Made by a program: the position numbers and the translations under genes. Below the pieces are notes generated by a model that was given only the letters and a program-made list of their open reading frames with translations, was not told the origin of the DNA and made no database searches. DNA of 64,000 nucleotides from Faecalicatena_A orotica (GTDB lineage: Bacteria; Bacillota; Clostridia; Lachnospirales; Lachnospiraceae), in NCBI RefSeq assembly GCF_040545875.1, contig NZ_JBEPMR010000003.1, one strand, 5' to 3'. Shown here piece after piece: positions 1 through 7,712 of this stretch (positions within the stretch are counted from its first letter, which is position 1; every line of letters starts with the position of its first letter).

Positions 1-693
1 ATACTCCAGATCCTTTTCCAGTTCTCTTCTGCGCTCTTTTGAATGTGGACTGTCCAGATTTTCCAGATCCCTGATAATCCTGCTTTTTAATGTAATCTCC
101 CTTTCCAGAAACTGTTTCAGCACAGGATGCCTGTCCTGAAGCAGAAGCTTCCCGTAGCGGATCTCGGTCTCCGTCCAGACGGGAGGCGTTTCCCTCTTTT
201 GGCGGAGGGTGCTGCCCGCAGATGGCTGTACCTTCATCATCGGATAGTATTTACCGTCCTCAAACACCATATCTTCTTTGATAAACAAAAAACCTTCCTC
301 TAAAAGAAAGGCTCTGACTTTTGCGATTTCCGACTGAGGCTGCAGGATGCACTCTTTCAGGCTCCCTGTTATGTCAGGATGCGCCTTTAGGATCTTCATG
401 ACCAGTCCTCCCCCCATCCCGGCAATGACAGCCGTCTTTGCTTCTCCGGGTGCGAGTCCGGCCAGTCCGTCTGAGAGCCTCAGCTCGATTCTGCCGGAAA
501 GACCACATTCCGTCACATGCTCCTTTGCCCGCTCCAGCGGCCCCTCGTTAATGTCCATTGCAACAGCCGAAGGAACCATACCATTCTCTATAAGATAAAT
601 GGGGATATAAGCATGGTCCGTGCCTATATCCGCCATTTCATATCCGGCAGTCACCAGACCGGCAACTGCCTGTAATCTCTTTGATAATTCCAT
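1..693 (-). CDS. trmK: tRNA (adenine22-N1)-methyltransferase TrmK, C-terminus beyond window edge
   Basis: SAM-dependent methyltransferase of the TrmK family, which makes m1A at position 22 of bacterial tRNAs. The first 231 codons are present; the C-terminal end lies beyond position 1. The Rossmann SAM-binding motif DIGTDHAYIP is at residues 22-31, followed by the AVAMDINEGPL acidic loop and the family's AGMGG motif near residue 85. The ATG at 693 lies 4 bases after the rpoD stop codon, so the gene is the last visible member of the dgt-dnaG-rpoD operon. In clostridia trmK commonly follows rpoD and precedes a Nif3/DUF34 gene; that neighbour would be outside the window. The identification rests on family knowledge and on this synteny. 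Confidence 0.9.
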   Translation of the reverse strand, partial: MELSKRLQAVAGLVTAGYEMADIGTDHAYIPIYLIENGMVPSAVAMDINEGPLERAKEHVTECGLSGRIELRLSDGLAGLAPGEAKTAVIAGMGGGLVMKILKAHPDITGSLKECILQPQSEIAKVRAFLLEEGFLFIKEDMVFEDGKYYPMMKVQPSAGSTLRQKRETPPVWTETEIRYGKLLLQDRHPVLKQFLEREITLKSRIIRDLENLDSPHSKERRRELEKDLEY

Positions 694-697
694 ATGC

Positions 698-1807
698 TTA
701 ATCCAAATAGTCTCTCAGCTTACGGCTGCGGCTTGGATGGCGCAGCTTTCTGAGTGCTTTCGCCTCAATCTGGCGGATACGTTCACGGGTGACATCAAAC
801 TCTTTGCCGACTTCCTCCAGTGTTCTTGCCCTTCCGTCATTCATTCCAAAACGGAGGCGCAGGACCTTCTGCTCTCTGTCTGTCAGAGTATCCAGAACTT
901 CATCCAGCTGCTCTTTGAGCAGTGTCTGTGCGGCTGCCTCTGCCGGGACAGGTACATTGTCATCCTGGATAAAGTCTCCCAGATGGCTGTCTTCCTCCTC
1001 ACCGATCGGGGTTTCTAAAGATACCGGCTCCTGAGAAATCTTCAGGATCTCACGTACACGGTCCACAGGCATGTCCAGTTCCTTTGCAATCTCTTCCGGC
1101 GTGGGTTCACGTCCTAACTCCTGGAGTAACTGTCTGGACACACGGATTAGTTTGTTAATTGTCTCTACCATATGCACCGGGATACGGATCGTCCTTGCCT
1201 GGTCTGCAATTGCCCTTGTGATTGCCTGACGAATCCACCATGTTGCATAAGTACTGAACTTATATCCTTTATGATAATCAAACTTTTCAACAGCTTTGAT
1301 CAGACCCAAGTTACCCTCCTGAATCAGGTCCAGAAATAACATTCCTCTACCAACATAGCGTTTTGCGATGCTGACTACAAGACGAAGGTTCGCCTCTGCC
1401 AGTTCCTTTTTGGCATCCTCATCACCGTCTTCCATTCGCTGTGCCAGTTCGATTTCCCTCTCCGCACTCAGCAGCGGTACTTTACCGATCTCCTTCAGAT
1501 ACATGCGCACAGGATCTTCAATGCTGACCCCGTCCGGCACAGATAAATCAATGCTCTCCATATCAACTTCATCTTCTTCAACAATGATGAGCTCATCATC
1601 TACATCGTCATCATCTCCGCTGATACGCAGCACATCAATATTATTTGACTCAAGATGTTCAAATACCTTTTCCATCTGCTCTGCGTCTAATTCCATATCA
1701 TTGAAAAAGTCATTGATCTCCTGAAGCTCGAGAATGCTTTTCTTTTTCTTACCTAACGCAACAAGTTCTTTTAGCCTCTCGTCAAATTTCTGTGTGTTTT
1801 CTTCCAT
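698..1807 (-). CDS. rpoD: RNA polymerase primary sigma factor RpoD (SigA)
   Basis: Housekeeping sigma-70 factor, 369 residues, which directs core RNA polymerase to -10/-35 promoters. A short acidic region 1.1 comes first, then an acidic stretch near residues 65-85, region 1.2 (SIEDPVRMYLKEIG), region 2 with the -10 reading helix (KFSTYATWWIRQAI), region 3, and region 4.2 with the helix-turn-helix TLEEVGKEFDVTRERIRQIE near the end. It lacks the large non-conserved insert of proteobacterial RpoD, as expected for Firmicutes. A GTG nine codons upstream is in frame, but the ATG at 1807 is preceded by a GGAAGG ribosome site at good spacing and matches the usual family start. It sits between dnaG and trmK in the classical macromolecular-synthesis operon. 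Confidence 0.97.
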   Translation of the reverse strand: MEENTQKFDERLKELVALGKKKKSILELQEINDFFNDMELDAEQMEKVFEHLESNNIDVLRISGDDDDVDDELIIVEEDEVDMESIDLSVPDGVSIEDPVRMYLKEIGKVPLLSAEREIELAQRMEDGDEDAKKELAEANLRLVVSIAKRYVGRGMLFLDLIQEGNLGLIKAVEKFDYHKGYKFSTYATWWIRQAITRAIADQARTIRIPVHMVETINKLIRVSRQLLQELGREPTPEEIAKELDMPVDRVREILKISQEPVSLETPIGEEEDSHLGDFIQDDNVPVPAEAAAQTLLKEQLDEVLDTLTDREQKVLRLRFGMNDGRARTLEEVGKEFDVTRERIRQIEAKALRKLRHPSRSRKLRDYLD

Positions 1808-1866
1808 GTGTCCATCCTTCCTTCCCCTATACACACGGTATAGGGCTATCTTGTTTTATTTTATCC

Positions 1867-3642
1867 TTATTCAATAGAAATATGCAGTTTCTTTATATCA
1901 TCGAGTTTTCTCTTCTCTTCCATCAGCCTCTGCAGGCCCGCCATATCTGTCGGTTCCAGATGCATCGTGCGGTAATCTATGCTGTTCGCCTTGACACGGA
2001 GGATTGTCTCCTTTAACGCCTGTTCCTGTTCTTCCTTCGTGGAAAGCTCTCTGATCTTTGTATGGAACAAGGAAGCCGCTTCCCGATGATCTTCCTCCTC
2101 GGTAAAGTGATTCAGTATCTTTGCCGGATTCAGTTCCCCTGTATCAAACTGCTGATAAAGCAGTTCTGCTACAGTCCGATACAATGGTTCCGTGAAGTCT
2201 TCCGGGCTTATGTATTTTTTTATCAGGCTGAAAATCCCGGCATCCTCGATCATCCATGTCAGAAGTAGCTTCTGGGATACAAGGATTCCACTTTCCTTCG
2301 GCTTCTGTCCGGACGGAGCTGACTTTGGACGCACGGCTGGTTTGGCCATGCCTTCTGTAACAGCGGTCTTCGTCACAAGTTTTTGAAGGCTTTCCGGGCT
2401 TACCTTGTATGCCTTTGCTACAGCCTCCACATAATTGTTGCGCTCGAGTTCATCTTCAAATCCGATCAGGCGCTTCACCGTTTCTTTAAAAAAGGCTGTC
2501 TTCCCTTCCGGGGATTCCATATCATAATCTTTGGAAAGAATCTCCAGACTGAACAGGAATCCATTCCTTGCCCCGCCGATTCTCTTCTCAAATTCTTCGG
2601 CTCCCAAATTCTTAATGAATTCGTCGGGGTCCTTATAAGGGTCCATCCTGATGACTTTGGCAGAAATGCCCGCCTGTTTCAGGATCGGTACTGCGCGGAG
2701 TGCGGCCTTCGTTCCCGCTTCATCGCTGTCATATGTCAGATAGACTTCCTGCACATACCTCTTAATCAGTGAAGCATGTCCCGTCGTCAGAGCGGTTCCC
2801 AGCGATGCGACTGCATTCGTAAATCCTGCCTGATGAAGGGAAATTACATCCATATACCCTTCGCACATGAGGAAATACGGTTTGCGCGAGGTTCTTGCAC
2901 GGTTCAGTCCGTAAAGATTGCGGCTCTTATCGAAGATAACTGTCTCCGGTGAATTCAGGTACTTTGGTTTTCCATCACCCATCACCCGGCCGCCGAATCC
3001 GATCACCCGGTTATTCACATCCATGATCGGAAACATAACACGGTTCCAGAACTTATCATATACGCCGTTCCTTTCATCCGTGTTGATCAGGCCTGCCTGC
3101 CGGATCAGATCCTCACTGTAGCCCTTCCCCTGAAGGTATTTGAACAGGTCATTGCTATATTTGTTGGAATAACCAAGCCCGAAAGCTTTGATTGTTTCAT
3201 CTGACAGCTCTCTGTTTTTCAAATATGTATATCCAATCTTCCCCTGTTCTGATTTCAGCTGCACATAGAAATACTGGGCGGCAATCTTATTGATTTCCAG
3301 AAGTGTCGCACGCAGGTCGGCTTTTTCCTTCGCTTCTTTCGAGTACTCCATCTCGGGGAGTTCGACTCCCGCCCTGTCGGCAAGGACCTTCAGAGCCTCC
3401 ACAAAAGAGAAGTTCTCATATTCCATCAAAAATGTAAAAACATTGCCTCCGGCTCCGCAGCCGAAGCAGTAATACATCTGTTTCCCCCTGCTGACAGAAA
3501 AGGAGGGCGACTTTTCATTGTGGAACGGGCAGAGTCCAAAATAAGAGCTGCCTTTTTTCTGCAGCCTTACATACCCGGATATCACATCCACGATGTCATT
3601 CTTCATCCTCACTTCTTCAACCAATTCCTCCGGATAATACAT
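1867..3642 (-). CDS. dnaG: DNA primase DnaG
   Basis: Primase, 591 residues, which makes RNA primers for lagging-strand synthesis at the fork. The N-terminal CHC2 zinc ribbon has its ligands at C38, H41, C59 and C62. The TOPRIM catalytic core follows (CEGYMDVISLH near residue 260 and the TYDSDEAG metal-binding motif near 310). The C-terminal third is the DnaB-helicase-binding domain, poorly conserved as usual. The ATG at 3642 has a GGAGGGG site just upstream. The gene is followed by rpoD after 59 bases and preceded by dgt, separated by the two hairpins described separately. Length and domain order are normal for the family. Confidence 0.97.
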   Translation of the reverse strand: MYYPEELVEEVRMKNDIVDVISGYVRLQKKGSSYFGLCPFHNEKSPSFSVSRGKQMYYCFGCGAGGNVFTFLMEYENFSFVEALKVLADRAGVELPEMEYSKEAKEKADLRATLLEINKIAAQYFYVQLKSEQGKIGYTYLKNRELSDETIKAFGLGYSNKYSNDLFKYLQGKGYSEDLIRQAGLINTDERNGVYDKFWNRVMFPIMDVNNRVIGFGGRVMGDGKPKYLNSPETVIFDKSRNLYGLNRARTSRKPYFLMCEGYMDVISLHQAGFTNAVASLGTALTTGHASLIKRYVQEVYLTYDSDEAGTKAALRAVPILKQAGISAKVIRMDPYKDPDEFIKNLGAEEFEKRIGGARNGFLFSLEILSKDYDMESPEGKTAFFKETVKRLIGFEDELERNNYVEAVAKAYKVSPESLQKLVTKTAVTEGMAKPAVRPKSAPSGQKPKESGILVSQKLLLTWMIEDAGIFSLIKKYISPEDFTEPLYRTVAELLYQQFDTGELNPAKILNHFTEEEDHREAASLFHTKIRELSTKEEQEQALKETILRVKANSIDYRTMHLEPTDMAGLQRLMEEKRKLDDIKKLHISIE

Positions 3643-3660
3643 GCATTCCCCTCCTGCTTA

Positions 3661-3697
3661 TACAACTTAGGTCCGGTCCTTTCGGGCCTTAGTTGTA
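3661..3697 (-). repeat. Hairpin copy B of a tandem pair between dgt and dnaG
   Basis: Near-perfect inverted repeat with arms TACAACT-AGG and CCT-AGTTGTA. On the transcribed (minus) strand the core reads ACTAAGGCCCGAAAGGACC followed by GGACCTAAGT. The left segment GGCCC can pair with either of two tandem GGACC segments; one choice closes a GAAA tetraloop. It is a diverged copy of the hairpin at 3703-3751. It lies about 20 bases upstream of the dnaG start. It has no run of T after it, so it is not a plain terminator. Confidence 0.7.
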
Positions 3698-3702
3698 AAG
3701 TA

Positions 3703-3751
3703 CATCCTGTCGACTTAGGTTCGGTTCTCTCGAACCTTAGTGACATGGATG
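3703..3751 (-). repeat. Hairpin copy A of a tandem pair between dgt and dnaG
   Basis: Inverted repeat with outer arms CATCC-TGTC and GAC-TGGATG and the same core layout as copy B. On the minus strand the core is ACTAAGGTTCGAGAGAACC followed by GAACCTAAGT. Compared with copy B, TT/AA pairs replace CC/GG pairs in both arms, so the fold is kept while the sequence changes. GGTTC can pair with either of two tandem GAACC segments, one option giving a GAGA tetraloop. It lies inside the putative dgt-dnaG transcript. Confidence 0.7.
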
Positions 3752-3812
3752 TTTCCATTTATCCCCTACTTTATATATATTCGACAAAACTTTATGATTT
3801 CCTTTATTTTTT

Positions 3813-4814
3813 TTAATTTTTCCAGGCTTCCGGCACAAAAAATTCTTCGTATTTTTTTACCGCATAATTATCGGTCATCCCTGCTATGTAATCGCAGACT
3901 ACCTGTTCCTTACAATTGCCCGGCCTCCCGATCGCCTCCAGATACTGCTCTGGCATTTGTTCAAGGTGGCGGATATAATAATCATACAGCTGTTCAATCA
4001 GACGGACCGCCTTGTCTTCCTCGCCCTTCGCCTTTGGATTCATATAGACGTTCTCGAACATGAATCTGCGCAGGCCGATCATAGCCTCTTCTACTTCTTC
4101 CGACATGATAATGGCCGGTTTATCCATGCTGTTGATGATCACGTCATGCACCATTGCATTGAGGCGTTCCTTGCTGGTAGCCCCCAGTACTTTCCGGTAT
4201 CTGGATGGTATATCTTCCTCTACGAGAATACCTCCCCGGATCGCATCGTCAATATCATGGTTGATATAGGCGATTTTATCCGACAGTCTGAGTACCTGAC
4301 CTTCCAGTGTATGCGGATGCCCCGATGTCGGATGGTTCAGAATCCCGTCACGCACTTCCCACGTAAGGTTCAGTCCCCTTCCCTGCTTTTCTACACATTC
4401 CACTACCCTGACACTCTGTTCATTGTGGGAAAAATGATAGACATGGTTCAGTGCCCGTTCACCCGCATGGCCGAACGGTGTGTGGCCGAGGTCGTGGCCG
4501 AGTGCGATCGCTTCTACAAGGTCTTCATTCAGTCTGAGTGCCTTTGCAATCGTTCTGGCATTCTGTGACACCTCGAGCGTATGCGTCAGCCTCGTCCTGT
4601 AATGATCACCTTTGGGCAGCAGAAACACCTGTGTCTTCTGCTTCAGACGCCGAAACGACTTGCAGTGCAGGATCCTGTCCCGGTCCCGCTGGAATACAGG
4701 GCGGATATCACACTCTGTCTCCGGGCGCACCCTCCCTTTCGAATTCCTGCTGAATGCCGCATAGGGACTTAAATACTCCATTTCACGTTCTTCTAGCTGC
4801 TCTCTGATTGTCAT
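3813..4814 (-). CDS. dgt: dGTP triphosphohydrolase-like HD-domain protein
   Basis: HD-superfamily dNTP triphosphohydrolase, 333 residues, of the short Dgt type common in Firmicutes. These enzymes cleave dNTPs to deoxynucleoside and triphosphate. The metal-binding HD signature is visible as RLTHTLEVSQ near residue 75 and GHDLGHTPFGHAGE near residues 108-122, with a downstream aspartate in LSDKIAYINHDIDD. The ATG at 4814 opens MTIREQLEE. It is the first gene of the dgt-dnaG-rpoD-trmK operon, a standard clostridial arrangement. The exact nucleotide preference of the short type cannot be read from sequence. Confidence 0.9.
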   Translation of the reverse strand: MTIREQLEEREMEYLSPYAAFSRNSKGRVRPETECDIRPVFQRDRDRILHCKSFRRLKQKTQVFLLPKGDHYRTRLTHTLEVSQNARTIAKALRLNEDLVEAIALGHDLGHTPFGHAGERALNHVYHFSHNEQSVRVVECVEKQGRGLNLTWEVRDGILNHPTSGHPHTLEGQVLRLSDKIAYINHDIDDAIRGGILVEEDIPSRYRKVLGATSKERLNAMVHDVIINSMDKPAIIMSEEVEEAMIGLRRFMFENVYMNPKAKGEEDKAVRLIEQLYDYYIRHLEQMPEQYLEAIGRPGNCKEQVVCDYIAGMTDNYAVKKYEEFFVPEAWKN

Positions 4815-4877
4815 AGGCCACTTCCTCTATATATAATATATTCTGCGTTTCGGGTTTATTTCCTTTTTCCTTAATAC

Positions 4878-6419
4878 CTAATCCTCTTTCAGTCGTTTTT
4901 CAATCGCCTTTACCACGGTTTCAAGCACCTTGATGCGTGCATAATACTTGTCATTGCCCTCGACCACAATCCACGGTGCATACTCTGTTGATGTCCTGAT
5001 CAGCATTTCGTTGACTGCTTCCTCATACAGGTCCCACTTTTCCCTGTTGCGCCAGTCCTCATCCGTAATCTTCCACTGCTTTTCCGGATTCTCCTGACGT
5101 GCCCTGAACCTGCGCTCCTGCTCGTCTTTATCAATCTGCATCCAGAATTTCAGGACGATTGCCCCTGCATCCACAAGGTCTTTCTCCATGTCATTCATTT
5201 CCTTATAGGCCCTCTGCCACTCCTGCTTCGTACAGAATCCTTCGATGCGCTCTACCATGACGCGTCCATACCATGTTCTGTCAAAGATTGAAATATGCCC
5301 GGCTTTTGGCATCGCCCTCCAGAAACGCCATAGATAATGATGTGCCTTTTCAATATCGTTCGGGGATGCGGTCGGGTTCACGACAAATCCCCTCGGGTCC
5401 ATCTTCGCGGTCAGGCGCTTGATGGCGCCGCCTTTACCTCCTGCATCCCATCCCTCGAATCCAAGCACGACCGGAATCCTCCTGCGGTAGAGTTCCCCAT
5501 GCAGAAGGCTCATCTTCTTCTCCAGTTTTTTCAGTTTTTCCTTGTATTCCTTCTTTGTAAGGCTCAGGCTCAAATCCGCTTTTGCAAGAACGGATTCGGT
5601 AAGCTCCTTCTGGTCAATCCCTGGTACGGCAGTTTCAGCAGTGGTCTTCCCTTCCTCGTCCATCTCCGCGATCGCCTCGGCAGCCTTTTCTTTTGCTTTC
5701 GCCTTCTTCACATTCTCAATCTGCTCTTCCAAAGCCTTAATTACAACTGTGTAGATCTTAACCGTGGCAAATCTTCTGTCCATCGCCTCAATGATCGTCC
5801 AGGGGGCATAATCGGTATCTGTAATATGCAGCATTTCTTCCATCATCTGTACATATTCCTGATACTTCACATTGCGTTCCAGATCTCCCTGGCTTACCCG
5901 CCAGGCAGTTTCTTTCGATGCCCTTAACTTCTGGAAACGCTTTTTCTGTTCCTTTTTATCAATATCAAGCAGAAGTTTAATCATGACATAGCCGTCGTCC
6001 GTCAGCTGCTTTTCAAATGAGCAGATCGACTGGTAAATATCCGGGATGTCCTTCTTCTTCGTGCTTTTGTCAAAACGTTCAATCAATACCTTGCGGTACC
6101 AGCTTCCATCGAAAATGGCGATTCTTCCTTTTTCCGGTGTTTTCGTCCAGAAGCGCCATAAAAACGGATGCATCCGTTCTTCCTCACTCTCTTCCTTAAT
6201 CGCAAATACTTTGAAACCACGCGGGTCCAGACTCTGGATCAGTTCTCCTATCTGCAGCCCCTTCCCGGATGCCCCAAAGCCTTCAAACACAATCATCACG
6301 GGGATATCCAAAGTCTTGCACTGTCTCTGCAGCTCGCCCAGCCTTGCTTCCAGCAGGGGCATCTTTGCCTTGTATTCTTCTTTTGTCATGGATTTGGTAA
6401 GATCAACTTTTTCTAACAT
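4878..6419 (-). CDS. pap: Polyphosphate:AMP phosphotransferase (tandem PPK2 domains)
   Basis: Protein of 513 residues made of two fused polyphosphate kinase 2 domains, the class II layout that transfers phosphate from polyphosphate to AMP. Domain 1 (about 1-230) has the Walker A-like FGASGKG and a lid motif FDGSWYRKVL. Domain 2 (about 275-505) has WDAGGKGG, DPRGF and FDRTWYGRVMVER. A charged Lys/Glu/Ala linker joins them. Domain 1 has degenerate Walker residues compared with domain 2, typical of the family, where the C-terminal copy is catalytic. The ATG at 6419 is preceded by GGGAGG at good spacing; longer in-frame openings upstream lack a ribosome site. Its role is nucleotide homeostasis. 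It appears to be transcribed alone. Confidence 0.9.
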   Translation of the reverse strand: MLEKVDLTKSMTKEEYKAKMPLLEARLGELQRQCKTLDIPVMIVFEGFGASGKGLQIGELIQSLDPRGFKVFAIKEESEEERMHPFLWRFWTKTPEKGRIAIFDGSWYRKVLIERFDKSTKKKDIPDIYQSICSFEKQLTDDGYVMIKLLLDIDKKEQKKRFQKLRASKETAWRVSQGDLERNVKYQEYVQMMEEMLHITDTDYAPWTIIEAMDRRFATVKIYTVVIKALEEQIENVKKAKAKEKAAEAIAEMDEEGKTTAETAVPGIDQKELTESVLAKADLSLSLTKKEYKEKLKKLEKKMSLLHGELYRRRIPVVLGFEGWDAGGKGGAIKRLTAKMDPRGFVVNPTASPNDIEKAHHYLWRFWRAMPKAGHISIFDRTWYGRVMVERIEGFCTKQEWQRAYKEMNDMEKDLVDAGAIVLKFWMQIDKDEQERRFRARQENPEKQWKITDEDWRNREKWDLYEEAVNEMLIRTSTEYAPWIVVEGNDKYYARIKVLETVVKAIEKRLKED

Positions 6420-6450
6420 AATTTTTCCTCCCGGCTTTGTTTGATTATAT

Positions 6451-6626
6451 GATGCCAGGGTCAAAAGGTCATACAATGCATGCTCGCATGCAATTGGATG
6501 ACTTTGGGACCCGTAAAACATGAGAAAGTAGCCCGATCAGGGCGGATTTCGAATGTTTTTAGGATTTCGGGAGCACGAAGTGCGGAGAAATCCGTAGGCA
6601 TCAGGGGGCAAAATGCCTTTTGACCC
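6451..6626. repeat. Composite palindromic intergenic element
   Basis: The element is bounded by GATGCC/GGCATC and by GGGTCAAAAGG (6458) facing CCTTTTGACCC (about 6615). Inside is a long hairpin at 6458-6512: an outer arm of 15 positions with 12 pairs and an inner CAATGCATGC arm facing GCATGCAATTG. A second inverted pair, GGATTTC and GAAATCC, spans about 6544-6592, and GGCAAAATGCC is at 6607-6617. No reading frame is evident. It lies between two divergent genes. The nested symmetry suggests a non-coding mobile or repeat element (MITE-like), but no second copy is seen in this window. Confidence 0.5.
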
Positions 6627-6745
6627 CAACATTATTATATTATTATATCACGAATATACCATGAAAAACATCCGGCTTGTCATCTTTGCCGGAAAATGCT
6701 ATACTTTGTCAAGGAAAACAGAAATAACCGTATTACAGTTAAGAA

Positions 6746-6792
6746 ATATATGTTACTGTGCACGTCCGCAGGGCGTGAACAGTAACATATAT
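6746..6792 (+). repeat. Strong hairpin in the 5' leader of the AraC-type gene
   Basis: Arms ATATATGTTACTGT (6746-6759) and ACAGTAACATATAT (6779-6792) pair over 14 bases. After one mismatch, CACG pairs with CGTG around a nine-base loop. It ends nine bases before the AAAGGAGG ribosome site of the following gene. It could be a translational control hairpin, a dyad operator or a copy of a dispersed palindrome; sequence alone does not decide. Confidence 0.6.
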
Positions 6793-6815
6793 ATAACGCT
6801 AAAGGAGGTGTGGTT

Positions 6816-7652
6816 ATGACAAAAGTTAAGCACACTGACGCAAATTTTTTATCTCCGTGTGATCCCCCTTGTGAACGGCTGGTCTATATCACGTCCGCAA
6901 CGTTTGGCGAGGACTGGGAATACACACTCCATTCCCATAGTTTTGCAGAAGTATTTTTTGTGACATCCGGGGAAGGATATTTCTGTACAGGTGACGCTGA
7001 AGTACCGATACAGACAAACACGCTTGTACTGATTAATCCTAATACACCACACACGGAACGCTCCTTAGGAGATACTCCCCTGACCTATATGATACTCGGA
7101 ATTGAGGATCTGTATTTCTATTTCCGTGATCATGAGGAGTACTGTTTCCATACTTATGACCTGAAAGAACACAAGGATGAGATTCTCCCGGACCTGGATC
7201 TGATGCTGGATGAGGTTCAGGGCAGGCATCAGGATTCTTACCGGATCTGCCATTACTACATGTCCGTCTTTTTCCTTAAGGTCCACCGGATTCTTGGTAA
7301 CCGCCTCGGCCTCTGCTCTGCAGACAGCTGCCCTGATGAATGTACGTCAGTCAGGGAATACATAAAGGAGCATTTTGCAGATGATATCACACTGGATACG
7401 CTTGCCGCGTATTCCGGTTTTAATAAGTATTATCTGTCCCGCATGTTCTCCAGAGCCTACGGGATTGCGCCAATCAATTACCTGTTGGAATGCCGGATCC
7501 TGCACAGTGAGGTCCTGCTTAAGACAACGGACTTCAGCATTACCCAGATTTCCCGTATTGTCGGGTTCTCCTCTGCCAATTACTTTTCCCAATCTTTTAA
7601 AAGATATACCGGCATGACGCCGTTGTCGTATCGGGAAACACATATGATCTGA
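6816..7652 (+). CDS. AraC-family regulator, left flank of the lacto-N-biose locus
   Basis: Transcription regulator of 278 residues. The N-terminal half is a cupin-like sugar-sensing domain (HSHSFAEVFFV, then LINPNTPHTE). The C-terminal 100 residues hold the two AraC helix-turn-helix units, with ITLDTLAAYSGFNKYYLSRMF and the conserved second-motif end GFSSANYFSQSFKRYTGMTP. The ATG at 6816 sits 7 bases after AAAGGAGG; the GTG at 6810 is too close to it. It is clearly paralogous to the regulator at 14759-15592 on the other side of the operon, with near-identical stretches in both domains. It converges on nahK and shares a terminator with it. It probably controls the GH112/transport operon; the effector sugar is an inference. 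Confidence 0.85.
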   Translation: MTKVKHTDANFLSPCDPPCERLVYITSATFGEDWEYTLHSHSFAEVFFVTSGEGYFCTGDAEVPIQTNTLVLINPNTPHTERSLGDTPLTYMILGIEDLYFYFRDHEEYCFHTYDLKEHKDEILPDLDLMLDEVQGRHQDSYRICHYYMSVFFLKVHRILGNRLGLCSADSCPDECTSVREYIKEHFADDITLDTLAAYSGFNKYYLSRMFSRAYGIAPINYLLECRILHSEVLLKTTDFSITQISRIVGFSSANYFSQSFKRYTGMTPLSYRETHMI

Positions 7653-7666
7653 TAATTCAGGCAAAC

Positions 7667-7712
7667 GAAATGCTCCTGTGCAGCTGGATAAAACTGCACA
7701 GGAGCATTTTTT
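7667..7712. terminator. Bidirectional terminator between araC-type gene and nahK
   Basis: A perfect 16-base inverted repeat, AAATGCTCCTGTGCAG (7668-7683) facing CTGCACAGGAGCATTT (7694-7709), is followed by T on the plus strand and preceded by A runs. It can end both converging transcripts. Confidence 0.9.

Noticed and set aside
1368..1724. Serine-rich open frame antisense to rpoD
   Set aside because: It is the complement of the acidic region of rpoD; codon pattern and lack of a ribosome site show it is a shadow frame.
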